Of a stretch of DNA of 64,000 bases, positions 1 to 9,398 are shown piece after piece. Source of the stretch: Corynebacterium zhongnanshanii (GTDB lineage: Bacteria > Actinomycetota > Actinomycetes > Mycobacteriales > Mycobacteriaceae); the NCBI RefSeq assembly GCF_014490575.1, contig NZ_CP061033.1, positions 806,001 to 870,000 on the forward strand. Reading direction: 5' to 3'. The notes below the pieces were generated by a model. The model searched no databases. It had not been told where the DNA came from and worked only from the letters and a program-made list of their open reading frames with translations. The position numbers were made by a program, and so were the translations under genes. Every line of letters starts with the position of its first letter. The first letter of the stretch is position 1.

Positions 1-1194
1 CACGAACCCGATGACCGGGGCCATTGGGGAGAGTTCGGCGGTCGTTATGTACCCGAGGCCTTGATGGCCGTCATCGACGAGATTACCGATGCATGGAACA
101 AGGCGAAGTCCGATCAGACTTATCTGGATCAGCTCGATGAGCTGCACCGGACCTACACCGGCCGGCCATCCCCCCTGTATTTCGCTCCGAATTTCTCCTC
201 GGAGGTGGGCGCGAAGGTGTGGCTCAAGCGTGAGGACTTGAATCACACCGGATCCCACAAGATCAACAACGTGCTGGGCCAGGTGCTGCTGGCTAAGCGC
301 ATGGGCAAGCGCCAGGTGATCGCGGAGACGGGCGCCGGCCAGCACGGTGTGGCCACCGCCACGGCGTGTGCGCTCCTAGACTTGGACTGCCGCATTTACA
401 TGGGCGAGGTGGACGCCAATCGCCAGGCGCTGAACATTGCGCGCATGCGCCTGCTGGGCGCCACGGTGGAGGTCGTGAAGATCGGTTCGCGCACGCTGAA
501 GGACGCGATCAACGAGGCCATGCGCTACTGGGTCTCTCACGCAGATGACACGTACTACGCTTTCGGCACGGCCGCCGGTCCGCACCCGTTTCCGCAGATG
601 GTTCGCGATCTGCAGCGCATCATCGGCGTGGAGGCTCGCCAGCAGATCCTGGACGAAACAGGAAAACTTCCGGATTCCGTCATCGCCTGCGTGGGTGGTG
701 GCTCTAATGCCATTGGCCTGTTCCACCGTTTCATCAGCGATGAGGGTGTGAAGCTCATCGGCGCCGAGGCCGCCGGCGACGGAGTGGAGACCGGCCGCCA
801 CGCCGCTCCCATTACCGTGGGCAGCAGGGGAGTGTTCCAAGGCGCCTATGCTGACCTGATGCAAAACGAGGACGGCCAGATCATCGAGTCCCACTCCATC
901 TCTGCCGGCCTGGACTACCCCGGCGTGGGGCCGGAGCATTCCCGGCTGCACAGCGAGGGTCGGGCCGAGTACCTGCCCATCACGGACACGGAGGCGATGG
1001 ATGCCTTCCGGCAGCTGTCCATGACGGAAGGGATCATCCCCGCTATCGAATCGGCGCACGCTGTGGCTGCGGCGGTGAAGGTGGCGAAGCGGGAGCCTGG
1101 AAGCACCATCATCGTTAATATTTCAGGCCGTGGCGATAAGGATGTGGCCACTGCCAATGAATGGTTCGGCCTGACAGAGGGAGAGGATCAGTAA
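1..1194 (+). CDS. trpB: Tryptophan synthase beta chain, 5' end outside the window
   Basis: Beta subunit of tryptophan synthase, which condenses indole with L-serine using PLP in the alpha2-beta2 complex. The frame is open from base 1 and begins inside the conserved N-terminal [11 protein letters not shown] region, so only a short N-terminal piece is missing. The PLP lysine is in HTGSHKINN (about 83 residues into the visible part) and the phosphate-binding loop GGGSNA is present. The stop codon overlaps the trpA start by one base (TAATG), which indicates translational coupling. Upstream trp genes and their promoter are not in the window. Confidence 0.97.
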   Translation, partial: HEPDDRGHWGEFGGRYVPEALMAVIDEITDAWNKAKSDQTYLDQLDELHRTYTGRPSPLYFAPNFSSEVGAKVWLKREDLNHTGSHKINNVLGQVLLAKRMGKRQVIAETGAGQHGVATATACALLDLDCRIYMGEVDANRQALNIARMRLLGATVEVVKIGSRTLKDAINEAMRYWVSHADDTYYAFGTAAGPHPFPQMVRDLQRIIGVEARQQILDETGKLPDSVIACVGGGSNAIGLFHRFISDEGVKLIGAEAAGDGVETGRHAAPITVGSRGVFQGAYADLMQNEDGQIIESHSISAGLDYPGVGPEHSRLHSEGRAEYLPITDTEAMDAFRQLSMTEGIIPAIESAHAVAAAVKVAKREPGSTIIVNISGRGDKDVATANEWFGLTEGEDQ

Positions 1195-1970
1195 TGCCAT
1201 CACGTCTTGCACAGGTTTTCCTCGATGCCCGCGCCGAGGGACGCGCTGCCTTCGTCGGTTATCTCCCCGCGGGTTTCCCCACCAACGAGCAATCCCGTGA
1301 GCTCATGATCTCGCTCGCGCGCCACGCCGATCTGGTGGAGGTGGGCATTCCTTTTTCCGATCCGATGATGGATGGACCGACCATTCAAGCTGCTGCGGAT
1401 ACTGCGCTGGATGCGGGTTTCCGCGTGAAGGATACCTTCGACGCCGTGCGCGCCGTCGTGGAGGCTGGCTCCCATGCAGTGGTGATGTCCTACTGGAATC
1501 CGATTCTGCAATATGGGCCGGAGAAGTTCGCCGAGGAGCTGGCCGCGGCCGGTGGCTTGGGAAGCATCATCCCGGATCTTCTGCCCGAAGAGGCGGATCG
1601 GTGGGCCGCGGCGTGCCAGAAGCATGATCTGTCGCCGGTGTACCTGGTGGCGCCGTCCACCACTGCGGAGCGGATGGTCACCACCGTGTCTGCCGGAAAC
1701 GGGTTCGTGTACGCCGCGTCTCACATGGGTGTGACGGGTGCGCAGGAGTCGGTGTCCAGCTCCGCTGAGGAGTTGGTCGCCCGCGTGCGCCAGGCGACGG
1801 ATCTTCCGGTGGCCGTGGGTCTGGGCGTGCGCAACGGTGAGCAGGCCGCCAGCATCGCGGCCTTCGCCGATGGCGTGATTGTGGGCTCCGCCCTCATCCA
1901 GGCCGCGGACGAAGGTCACCTGGAGCAGCTCGCCGAAGAGCTGGCAGCGGGAGTGCGAAAGGGAGCCTAA
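1194..1970 (+). CDS. trpA: Tryptophan synthase alpha chain
   Basis: Alpha subunit, a TIM barrel of 258 residues that cleaves indole-3-glycerol phosphate to indole and passes it to TrpB through the subunit tunnel. The catalytic glutamate sits in [10 protein letters not shown] near residue 48 and the catalytic aspartate in PDLLPEE. The [10 protein letters not shown] and GVTGAQ loops are typical of the family. The frame is open further upstream, but ATG at 1194 gives the normal N-terminus (MPSRLAQVF) and overlaps the trpB stop. lgt starts two bases after its stop, so trpBA–lgt–pyk is probably one transcript. Confidence 0.96.
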   Translation: MPSRLAQVFLDARAEGRAAFVGYLPAGFPTNEQSRELMISLARHADLVEVGIPFSDPMMDGPTIQAAADTALDAGFRVKDTFDAVRAVVEAGSHAVVMSYWNPILQYGPEKFAEELAAAGGLGSIIPDLLPEEADRWAAACQKHDLSPVYLVAPSTTAERMVTTVSAGNGFVYAASHMGVTGAQESVSSSAEELVARVRQATDLPVAVGLGVRNGEQAASIAAFADGVIVGSALIQAADEGHLEQLAEELAAGVRKGA

Positions 1971-1971
1971 G

Positions 1972-2838
1972 ATGACCACGACTGTTCTCGCTGCGATTCC
2001 GTCCCCGCCGCAGGGTGTGTGGCACCTTGGTGGCTTCCCACTGCGCGCCTACGCCCTGTGCATCCTGACAGGGGTGGTGGTGGCCTACTTGTGGACCAAG
2101 AAGCGGTATCAGGAGCGCGGCGGTGATCCAGACGTGGTCATGGACGCCCTGCTGGTGGGCCTGCCCGCCGGCATTATCGGTGCTCGTGCGTATCACGTGC
2201 TCACCGATCACCAGAAGTACTTCGGCGAGGGGCGCAACCCGGCGGATATTTTCAAGATCACCAACGGGGGCCTCGGCATTTGGGGTGGCATTATTGTGGG
2301 CAGCCTCGCCGTGTATGCGGTGCTCAAGGTGAAGAAGGTGTCCGTGCCGATGTTCGCGGGTGCGGTGGCGCCCGCCCTTCCCGTGGCGCAGGCCATCGGG
2401 CGCCTGGGTAACTGGTTCAACCAGGAAATCTACGGCGGCCCTTCGGACAAGCCCTGGGCACTGGAGATTTATCGTCGCGTGGATGAGAACGGCTACACGG
2501 ACCAGCTGGCGGGACGCTCCACCGGCGAGGTCATCGCGAGCGTTCAACCTACGTTTCTTTACGAGCTCCTCTTCTGCCTCGCACTCGCGGCGTTCCTGGT
2601 CTGGGCGGAGAAGCGTTTTTCCCTGGAGGGGCACCGCCTGTTCATGCTCTACGTGGCGGGCTACACCCTGGGGCGTTTCTTCATCGAGCTTCTGCGTACG
2701 GACGAGGCCACGCTCGTGTTCGGCAGCATCCGCATCAACTCTGTGGTGTCCGCTGTGATCTTCGTCGCGGCCGTGGCGTTGCTCGTATGGACAGGCCGTA
2801 AGCAGCCCCGCGTGGCAGCGTCTCCGCAAAGGGAATAA
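1972..2838 (+). CDS. lgt: Prolipoprotein diacylglyceryl transferase
   Basis: Integral membrane enzyme of 288 residues that transfers diacylglycerol from phosphatidylglycerol to the lipobox cysteine of preprolipoproteins. Seven or so hydrophobic segments are visible. The Lgt signature appears as GRLGNWFNQEIYGGP near residues 142–156, and the C-terminal helix contains GRFFIELLRTDE. ATG at 1972 was chosen because it follows the trpA stop by one base and gives a normal N-terminus; the frame runs on upstream inside trpA. Substrates in this window would include the lipoproteins at 9395–10372 and 58890–60149. Confidence 0.95.
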   Translation: MTTTVLAAIPSPPQGVWHLGGFPLRAYALCILTGVVVAYLWTKKRYQERGGDPDVVMDALLVGLPAGIIGARAYHVLTDHQKYFGEGRNPADIFKITNGGLGIWGGIIVGSLAVYAVLKVKKVSVPMFAGAVAPALPVAQAIGRLGNWFNQEIYGGPSDKPWALEIYRRVDENGYTDQLAGRSTGEVIASVQPTFLYELLFCLALAAFLVWAEKRFSLEGHRLFMLYVAGYTLGRFFIELLRTDEATLVFGSIRINSVVSAVIFVAAVALLVWTGRKQPRVAASPQRE

Positions 2839-2839
2839 G

Positions 2840-4270
2840 ATGGGGTGGGTGACTAGAAGAACAAAGATCGTCTGTACTCTCGGCCCCGCGGTAGCGTCCA
2901 AGGATAAGATCCGTGGCCTGGTTGACGCGGGAATGAACGTCGCCCGTTTGAATTTTTCCCACGGCGAGCATGCTGACCATGAGCAGAATTACACGTGGGT
3001 ACGCCAGGCGTCGGAAGAAACCGGCAAGGCAGTGGGAATCCTCGCCGATCTTCAGGGCCCCAAGATCCGCTTGGGGCGTTTTGCTGAGGGCGCCACGGTG
3101 TGGGCCACCGGCGAAACCATTCGCATTACCGTAGACGATATTCAGGGCACGCATGATCGCGTGTCCACCACTTACAAGCAGCTGGCTCGGGATGCCCGCC
3201 CGGGTGACCGCCTGCTGGTGGACGACGGCAAAGTTGCACTGGTGTGCAAGGAAGTCGATGGCAACGACGTGGTCTGCGAGGTCACCGAGGGTGGCCCCGT
3301 GTCCAACAACAAGGGCGTGTCCCTGCCGGGCATGAATATTTCCGTTCCTGCGCTGAGTGAGAAGGATATCCGCGATCTTCGCTTCGCCCTGAAGCTGGGC
3401 GTGGACTTCATCGCGTTGTCCTTTGTGCGTTCCCCCTCCGACGTGGAGCTGGTGTACGACATCATGGAGGAAGAGGGCCGCCGCGTTCCCGTGATCGCGA
3501 AGCTGGAAAAGCCGGAGGCCGTGGATGCCCTGGAGCCCGTCATTCTTGCCTTCGACGCTGTCATGGTCGCACGCGGCGACCTGGGCGTGGAAGTTCCGCT
3601 GGAGGACGTCCCCCTGGTGCAAAAGCGCGCTATCCAAATCGCCCGCGAGAATGCGAAGCCCGTGATCGTGGCCACCCAGATGCTGGATTCCATGATCGAG
3701 AACTCTCGCCCCACTCGTGCCGAGGCGTCCGATGTGGCTAACGCCGTGCTGGACGGCGCGGATGCCGTGATGCTTTCGGGTGAGACATCCGTGGGTAAGT
3801 ATCCTCTCCAGACGGTGGAGACCATGGCGCGCATCGTGCAGGCTGCCGAGATCGACGGCGAGGTTCCGCCGCTGACGCACCGCCCGCGTACCCGCCGCGG
3901 CGTGATCTCCTATGCCGCGAAGGACATCGGAGAGCGCCTCAACGCGAAGGCCCTGGTGGCATTCACTTCCTCCGGCGATACGGCCAAGCGCGTGGCACGG
4001 CTGCGTTCGCATATCCCGATGGTGGTGTTCACCCCGAACGAGGAGGTGCGCCGCCAACTCGCCCTGACGTGGGGCGTGGAGACGTTCCACACCCCTGATG
4101 TGAAGTCCACGGACCAGATGATTGAGACCGTGGATAAGATGCTCCTGGCTCAGTCGGAGTACAAGCGCGACGACATGATGGTTGTGGTGGCCGGTTCCCC
4201 GCCGGGCATCCAGGGCAACACCAATATGATCCAGGTTCACCTGCTGGGTGCCGAGCGCAAGCGGATCTAA
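2840..4270 (+). CDS. pyk: Pyruvate kinase
   Basis: Catalyses phosphoenolpyruvate plus ADP to pyruvate plus ATP, the last step of glycolysis. At 476 residues it has family length. The N-terminal RRTKIVCTLGPA, the NFSHG motif, the catalytic IAKLEKPEA, the metal-binding MVARGDLGVEV and the MLSGETSVGKYP region are all present, followed by the C-terminal regulatory domain. ATG at 2840 has an AAAGGGA ribosome-binding site just upstream. GTG at 2849 would give an N-terminus closer to other corynebacterial Pyk proteins and remains possible. It starts two bases after lgt. Confidence 0.96.
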   Translation: MGWVTRRTKIVCTLGPAVASKDKIRGLVDAGMNVARLNFSHGEHADHEQNYTWVRQASEETGKAVGILADLQGPKIRLGRFAEGATVWATGETIRITVDDIQGTHDRVSTTYKQLARDARPGDRLLVDDGKVALVCKEVDGNDVVCEVTEGGPVSNNKGVSLPGMNISVPALSEKDIRDLRFALKLGVDFIALSFVRSPSDVELVYDIMEEEGRRVPVIAKLEKPEAVDALEPVILAFDAVMVARGDLGVEVPLEDVPLVQKRAIQIARENAKPVIVATQMLDSMIENSRPTRAEASDVANAVLDGADAVMLSGETSVGKYPLQTVETMARIVQAAEIDGEVPPLTHRPRTRRGVISYAAKDIGERLNAKALVAFTSSGDTAKRVARLRSHIPMVVFTPNEEVRRQLALTWGVETFHTPDVKSTDQMIETVDKMLLAQSEYKRDDMMVVVAGSPPGIQGNTNMIQVHLLGAERKRI

Positions 4271-4271
4271 C

Positions 4272-4580
4272 TTGGGCAGAAAAAAGAAAAAGTCGCTCTC
4301 GAGTCACCACGACGCCCCGGCCTTCGGGCGAAAGAAGCACAAGCATAAGTCCAAGTCCAAGCGCGTGCGCCTGGGGGAGCCCGGTGCTGTGGGGTCCACC
4401 AAGGAGCTGCACAAGGCCCGCCTCATTCTGGAGCACGGGATCGTCAAGGACAAGTGCTGCCAGGATCGTCCTCGGTGCCTGAAGTGCCCCACGGTGGTGC
4501 ATCGCCTCACGAAGAGGGATGCGCTTCAGCTGGATGAGGCGGCGTTTCGCCAGGCCCTCACCGAGGCCCGGCGGCGGTAA
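4272..4580 (+). CDS. Small Lys/His-rich protein with a CC-x5-C-x2-C motif
   Basis: A 102-residue protein I cannot name. TTG at 4272, one base after the pyk stop, is the likely start; ATG at 4248 would overlap pyk. The first 35 residues are strongly basic (GRKKKKS, then RKKHKHKSKSKR). The middle contains CCQDRPRCLKC, four cysteines spaced like a zinc or iron–sulfur site. The C-terminus is a short amphipathic helix ending in ARRR. The basic tail suggests nucleic-acid or ribosome contact, which is inference. It is convergent with the amidohydrolase gene, whose stop lies one base away. Confidence 0.7.
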   Translation: MGRKKKKSLSSHHDAPAFGRKKHKHKSKSKRVRLGEPGAVGSTKELHKARLILEHGIVKDKCCQDRPRCLKCPTVVHRLTKRDALQLDEAAFRQALTEARRR

Positions 4581-4581
4581 C

Positions 4582-5793
4582 CTAGTCCTTCCACAGGTAG
4601 CTCAGCGTTGCGGCGATAGCCGCCTTTTCCGCTGCCTTGACCGAACCCGCCGTGGGGTGGAACAGCGGTGAGTGGTTCCCCGGAATGTCGGTGCCGGAAT
4701 CCCACACCTCCTGCTCGGTCACGCCGACCGTCCAGAACAGATACGGCACACCAAAGTGGCGGGGGATTTCCGAGAAATCCTCGGAGGCTGTCCACGGTTC
4801 GGCGTCGATGGATTTATCCCCAAATACCTCGTCGAAGATGGGGCGCACGTGGTGGAACACGTCGGCGTCGTTGTCCGTGAGCTCACCGTGGGCGCTATAG
4901 GTGATGATGGGATCCTTCATGCAGCCCGACGCCACGCACTCACCCCGAATGACCCTCTCGATAGCCGCGTAGGTCTTATCGCGCACGGCCGTGTCATAAA
5001 AGCGACAGTTGAGAACCAGCGTGGCGGATTCGGGGATGGTGTTGTTCGTGTGCCCGGAGCTGAGCGTGCCCACCGTCACCACAGCGAAGTCCGACGGGGA
5101 CACTTCGCGGCCCACGATGCCCTGCAGGCGCACCACGATGAGGGCGGCCAGGTAGGTGGGGTCGATGGATTGGTGGGGCTGGGAGCCGTGCGCGGACTTG
5201 CCGAACAATTCGACGGTGATGGTGTCACACGCGGCGAGTACCGGTCCCGGGGCGGACATGATGGTCTCGGGCGCACCAGCCACGATGTGCTGACCGAGGC
5301 AGACCTCGGGGGTGGGGATCGCCTCGGCCAGGCCGTCCGTGATCATGTTCGATGCGCCCTGGGTGACTTCCTCCGCGGGTTGGAACAGGGCGGTGAACGT
5401 ACCCGACCATATGTCACGACGTTCGTCGAGCACAGCACACAGGGCGATGAGTGCGGTGGTGTGGGCGTCGTGTCCACAGGCATGCATCACCCCGTCATGG
5501 GTGCTGGCGTAGGGCAGCCCGGTGTTCTCGGTGACCGGCAGCGCATCGAAATCGGCGCGCATGAGCACATTCGGGCCTTCGCCGTTGGTGAAGACAGCGG
5601 TGATTCCGTGGCCGCCGATGCCGGTGGTGATCTGGCAATCGAACTCGCGCAGCTTTTCGGTGATGAAGCGCGCGGTGTTCTCTTCCTGCAGGCTCAACTC
5701 CGGGTGGGCGTGCATCCATTCGTAGAAGTCCCGGGTCCAGCTCAAGTCCGGGAGATCATGGTTGATGAAATTAGAGATCTTAGCGGCAGTCAT
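4582..5793 (-). CDS. M20D amidohydrolase, AgaA/AbgA/hippurate-hydrolase family
   Basis: Predicted zinc metallopeptidase of 403 residues that hydrolyses N-acyl amino acids or related amides. Metal-binding residues are visible in HACGHDAHTTAL (Cys106, His108) and the QPAEE motif (catalytic/metal Glu). The dimerisation (lid) domain follows, then a C-terminal GNHSPLFHP segment with a metal-binding histidine. From memory, stretches such as FYEWMHAHPELSLQE and NGEGPNVLMRADFDALPVTENTG are close to the corynebacterial N-alpha-acyl-glutamine aminoacylase AgaA, but the substrate here is not established. It lies 21 bp downstream of the DUF4921 gene on the same strand, so the two are probably co-transcribed. 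Confidence 0.9.
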   Translation of the reverse strand: MTAAKISNFINHDLPDLSWTRDFYEWMHAHPELSLQEENTARFITEKLREFDCQITTGIGGHGITAVFTNGEGPNVLMRADFDALPVTENTGLPYASTHDGVMHACGHDAHTTALIALCAVLDERRDIWSGTFTALFQPAEEVTQGASNMITDGLAEAIPTPEVCLGQHIVAGAPETIMSAPGPVLAACDTITVELFGKSAHGSQPHQSIDPTYLAALIVVRLQGIVGREVSPSDFAVVTVGTLSSGHTNNTIPESATLVLNCRFYDTAVRDKTYAAIERVIRGECVASGCMKDPIITYSAHGELTDNDADVFHHVRPIFDEVFGDKSIDAEPWTASEDFSEIPRHFGVPYLFWTVGVTEQEVWDSGTDIPGNHSPLFHPTAGSVKAAEKAAIAATLSYLWKD

Positions 5794-5814
5794 GACCCAC
5801 AGTGTACGCCCGTG

Positions 5815-7182
5815 CTAGCGCACGGCCGGGTTGTACTTCAGAGAGTTCGGGCGGAAATCACATTCATCGCCCAGGCGAATCCCCGGAGCCAGGCGGCCCT
5901 CCTCACGGGCCGTGGTGAGCGTGGACAGCACCGCATCCTTGAGATCCATGGGGCTGGTGGTGTTGATGTAGATCTTCGTGCCGCCCTCGAAACCGGCCAG
6001 GGTGGAGACGCGCCACTTGATCACGATGCGCCACGGCATCGGCACATCCACATCCAGCGGACGGTGTAGCCACTCCTCGTTGGTGGGGATCAGCGGGCCG
6101 GAGGCCACATGGCAGGCGTGCACAAGATCCGCCATGGAATCCCGTTCCTCATCGCTCATCAACCACGGCTCCGTGGTCGCAGACTTGGAGAACACCTCAA
6201 GGGTGGGCCAGCGGTGCCCGAAGCCGGCAAAAGCGATGGCATGGTCATTTTCCGCGATGACCAGGTTGTGGCGGGCCGCGTAGTCCACGGCCCACTCGTT
6301 GTACATGTTCGGGTTGGAGCGCACCTGGGCGATCTCCACCTCGTTTTGCAGGCCGTGCTCATCGATAGCCACCAACTGCTTATGCAGATGCTCGATGGAC
6401 GCGCCCGCAGGGGAGAGCCAGTTCTGGAACGCCGCGACGTAGCGCACATAGCGGTTCTGGCGGTAGAGCTGATCCATCCCATCCACAGTGAAGGCAATGA
6501 ACAGACGGTGGTGCTGCCAACTCAACTCGCCGGAGCTGGCCAGCTGATCGGTGGTGGTCGCGCCGGGAATGTAGTGGTCCCGGGCGATGATCACATCGTG
6601 CCCACCGGCGAACAGCATGCGGGACTTCTCGTAGAGGGTCTGCATACGTCGGTCCTCGGTGAACTGAGCATCAATCTCCTCGGCGGGCATGCCCTGGGTC
6701 TGCCACTTCTGGCGCAGGATGGACTCCACGTGATCCTGGCCCTCCGGGGTGGACAGGTAGTCGGTCATGTGCATGCCGGCAGAGGCATTCATCTGGTAGC
6801 CGTAGTTCAGCAGCCAGTAGTCATAGGTGAGGATCTCATAGAGATTGGCCACACGGCGAAAGAGCGGATCGGTGGAGTGCAGCTCAGTGGTGGGAACGCC
6901 GCGCACAATGCGTGGATCCCCGTCCTCGTCGATGATCAGGCGCGCCTTTTCCGGCGGCGTGTCCAGCATGTTGTCCAGCCCAAACACGGACGCCGCGTCC
7001 CTGTTGTCGATCGGTTCGGCGGAGTTTTTGTGCTCTTCAATGATGTCTTTGGGGCGATCGCCGCGGCCGCGCACCGTCCACACCTCGGTACCGGAAAAGG
7101 GGTTGACCTGCTTGATTGTGCCGTCTGGCAGCGTGGTCAACGGGGGAACGGGCGCGGGACGCGAGGAATTTGAGCCAATCAC
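5815..7182 (-). CDS. DUF4921-family protein, HIT/GalT-like nucleotidyl transferase or hydrolase
   Basis: Protein of 455 residues resembling the DUF4921 family found in corynebacteria. GASIEHLHKQ (His265, His267, Gln269) is an H-x-H-x-Q motif as in galactose-1-phosphate uridylyltransferases and other HIT-superfamily enzymes, so a nucleotide-handling activity is inferred; the true substrate is unknown. The N-terminal TIKQVNPFSGTEVW stretch is, as I recall, conserved in the family. The open frame continues upstream into the opposite-strand neighbour; GTG at 7182 was chosen because it directly precedes this block, though no clear ribosome-binding site is seen. It is followed by the M20D amidohydrolase. 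Confidence 0.8.
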   Translation of the reverse strand: MIGSNSSRPAPVPPLTTLPDGTIKQVNPFSGTEVWTVRGRGDRPKDIIEEHKNSAEPIDNRDAASVFGLDNMLDTPPEKARLIIDEDGDPRIVRGVPTTELHSTDPLFRRVANLYEILTYDYWLLNYGYQMNASAGMHMTDYLSTPEGQDHVESILRQKWQTQGMPAEEIDAQFTEDRRMQTLYEKSRMLFAGGHDVIIARDHYIPGATTTDQLASSGELSWQHHRLFIAFTVDGMDQLYRQNRYVRYVAAFQNWLSPAGASIEHLHKQLVAIDEHGLQNEVEIAQVRSNPNMYNEWAVDYAARHNLVIAENDHAIAFAGFGHRWPTLEVFSKSATTEPWLMSDEERDSMADLVHACHVASGPLIPTNEEWLHRPLDVDVPMPWRIVIKWRVSTLAGFEGGTKIYINTTSPMDLKDAVLSTLTTAREEGRLAPGIRLGDECDFRPNSLKYNPAVR

Positions 7183-7240
7183 ACTAGGGATTCTAGTGCA
7201 GATATCGACCAAAAGGGACCTGTGTGCCACACTAATGTGC

Positions 7241-7654
7241 ATGCCTACTATTAAATTCCGGACCCTTGCCACCGCCGAGGAGCACAACGCCATCGAACAG
7301 GATTTCCGATCGATGATTGCCGCCTTAGAAGGCGCCTTGGATGCAGACTTCACCGTGACCACGGGACTGGCCCCGGATCCGGAGCTGGTGGCGACGTGGG
7401 TCGAGCTCCACGGAGGGAGCGAAAGCGACGACTTGAGCGATCTCAGCGAGGACGATCCTGATGCGCAGCCCACCGGCGGGGAGCTCACGGTGACCGTGCG
7501 CGACTACACCATGGGATCCATTTCGGGGCTGACGATGAACTTCGCCGAGCTGCTCACCACACGCGAAAAAGACCCAGCGGAGCCGTTGCTACGCCAGGTC
7601 AAAGACGACGCCGGAACTCCACGTGTTCCCTGGCACGTGGAGGTACGGCCTTAG
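7241..7654 (+). CDS. Small acidic hypothetical protein
   Basis: A 137-residue soluble protein that I do not recognise. It is rich in Asp and Glu, with a run around residues 66–80 ([14 protein letters not shown]), and has no signal peptide or membrane segment. The start is ATG 7241 or the in-frame ATG at 7235; no good ribosome-binding site is close, so a leaderless message is possible. It is divergent from the DUF4921 gene, with 58 bp between the starts, and its stop overlaps the stop of the ABC ATPase gene on the other strand by four bases. Confidence 0.65.
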   Translation: MPTIKFRTLATAEEHNAIEQDFRSMIAALEGALDADFTVTTGLAPDPELVATWVELHGGSESDDLSDLSEDDPDAQPTGGELTVTVRDYTMGSISGLTMNFAELLTTREKDPAEPLLRQVKDDAGTPRVPWHVEVRP

Positions 7655-8463
7655 AGCAAACTGGAGAGGAATTCCTTCGTACGCTCGTGCTGAGGGTCGT
7701 TGATCACCTGCTCTGACGGCCCGTGCTCCACGATCACGCCACCATCCATGAAGGCCACTGTGTCCGCCACCTCGCGGGCAAAGCCCATCTCGTGGGTGAC
7801 GACCAGCATGGTCATGCCGTCGTCGGCCAGGCGGCGCATCACGTTCAACACTTCACCCACCAGCTCCGGGTCGAGGGCGGAGGTGGGCTCGTCGAAGAGC
7901 ATCAGCTTCGGCCGCATCGCCAGGGCGCGCGCGATGGCCACGCGCTGCTGCTGTCCACCGGACAGCTGCACGGGGTAGGCGTCCGCCTTGTGCGCCAGCC
8001 CCACCTGTTCCAGGAGTTCCTGGGCGTGGGCGATGGCCTCGTCCTTGTTTTCTTTCCGCACCTGGATCGGTGCCTCGATGATGTTTTCCAGCACCGTGCG
8101 GTGGGAGAAGAGGTTAAAGTGTTGAAACACCATGCCCACTTCCACACGCTGGGCTGCCGCGTCCTTCTCCGAGATCTCGTACAGGGTGCCGTTTTTCTCC
8201 CGGTAGCCGATGAGTTCCCCATCGACGTAGATGCGTCCCGCGGTGATCTTTTCCAGGTGGTTCACGCACCGCAACAGGGTGGACTTACCGGAACCAGACG
8301 GGCCGATGAGGCAGGTAACGGTGCCGGCGGGGACGTCGAGGTCGATGCCTTTGAGGATCTCCAGGCGACCGTATTTTTTCCACACGTTCTGGATGGAGAT
8401 CATGGTGTCCGCAGAGGCGGCTGCGCTGCGGGATTCTGGTGCAGGGGTGGTGCTCACAGTCAT
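7651..8463 (-). CDS. Polar amino-acid ABC transporter, ATP-binding protein (GlnQ/HisP-type)
   Basis: Cytoplasmic ATPase of a polar amino-acid importer, 270 residues. Walker A is GPSGSGKST, the Q-loop is in VFQHFNLF, the ABC signature is LSGGQQQR, Walker B is [14 protein letters not shown], and the switch histidine is in VVTHEM. About 25 extra residues precede the ABC domain; ATG 8463 was preferred over upstream starts because it lies five bases after the permease stop. It is the last gene of a binding protein–permease–ATPase operon on the minus strand. Substrate cannot be read from the sequence. Confidence 0.95.
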   Translation of the reverse strand: MTVSTTPAPESRSAAASADTMISIQNVWKKYGRLEILKGIDLDVPAGTVTCLIGPSGSGKSTLLRCVNHLEKITAGRIYVDGELIGYREKNGTLYEISEKDAAAQRVEVGMVFQHFNLFSHRTVLENIIEAPIQVRKENKDEAIAHAQELLEQVGLAHKADAYPVQLSGGQQQRVAIARALAMRPKLMLFDEPTSALDPELVGEVLNVMRRLADDGMTMLVVTHEMGFAREVADTVAFMDGGVIVEHGPSEQVINDPQHERTKEFLSSLL

Positions 8464-8468
8464 GTCTC

Positions 8469-9398
8469 CTAGTTGTCGGTGTTCTTGTCGTTGACGGTCA
8501 CGTTGCGGGGCAGTACTCCCTCGGCATCCGCGAGAGCTGCCAGCTGGCGGGAGGTCAGGTTCCGGGAGGAACCGCGTGCGAAATAGCGTTCCAAATAGAA
8601 CTGGCCGACCATCAGTGCCGAGGTGATGACCAGGTACCACGTGGCGGCCACCAGCATGAGGGGCACTGGCTGGAACAGGCTGTTGGAGATGTCATTCGCG
8701 CGACCGAAAATCTCAGCCGTGTAGGGGATCGCGATGACAAGCGAGGTGGTCTTCAGCAGGGAGATGAATTCGTTGCCTGTCGGAGGAATGATGATGCGCA
8801 TGGCCTGTGGCAGGACGGTCCGGCGCATGTTCTGCCACCACGTCATGCCGAGCGCCTTGGACGCCTCGGACTGGCCTTCGGGGACGGCCTGAATACCCGC
8901 GCGGACGATCTCAGCCATGTAGGCCGCTTCGTTCAATCCCAGACCGATGATGGCCAGCAAGAACGTGTTGGACAGCAGCTCCTGCAGGTCAAACTCGGTC
9001 ACTCCCACATTGAGTACCTGGTAGATGGAACCCACAAGACCCCACAGCATCAGCTGCACGTACACCGGCGTGCCGCGGAAGATCCACAGGTAAACCCATG
9101 CCACGCCGCCCAACACGGGGTTGGGCGACATACGCAGAATCGCCACGATGGCGCCGACGATCAATCCCAGCGCCATGGAGAAAATGGTCAGCAAAATGGT
9201 CTTCCAGGCTGCCACCAGCAGGCGAGTATCGAAGAGATATTGGAAGTAGGTATCCCAGTGGAAGGCTTCGTTGCGCGCTGAAGAAATGACGAAGAGCGCA
9301 GCCAGGACGAGCAGAATGGCCGCCGCGATCCAGCGTCCGGGGTGGCGCAGGGGAACGGCCTTGATTTCCTTTGGCATTTTCTTTGTATGCGGGGTCAT
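8469..9398 (-). CDS. Polar amino-acid ABC transporter permease (HisMQ family)
   Basis: Inner-membrane permease of 309 residues. There is an N-terminal membrane segment (residues 22–42), then the HisMQ-type core with the [10 protein letters not shown] segment and the ATPase-contacting EAA loop ([22 protein letters not shown]). The C-terminal 45 residues form a hydrophilic tail. Only one permease gene is present, so a homodimer is likely. Its ATG overlaps the stop of the binding-protein gene (ATGA), and it is followed after five bases by the ATPase. Confidence 0.95.
   Translation of the reverse strand: MTPHTKKMPKEIKAVPLRHPGRWIAAAILLVLAALFVISSARNEAFHWDTYFQYLFDTRLLVAAWKTILLTIFSMALGLIVGAIVAILRMSPNPVLGGVAWVYLWIFRGTPVYVQLMLWGLVGSIYQVLNVGVTEFDLQELLSNTFLLAIIGLGLNEAAYMAEIVRAGIQAVPEGQSEASKALGMTWWQNMRRTVLPQAMRIIIPPTGNEFISLLKTTSLVIAIPYTAEIFGRANDISNSLFQPVPLMLVAATWYLVITSALMVGQFYLERYFARGSSRNLTSRQLAALADAEGVLPRNVTVNDKNTDN

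Noticed and set aside
2735..4240. 501-codon minus-strand frame opposite pyk
   Set aside because: Antisense shadow of a certain gene, with no recognisable motif.
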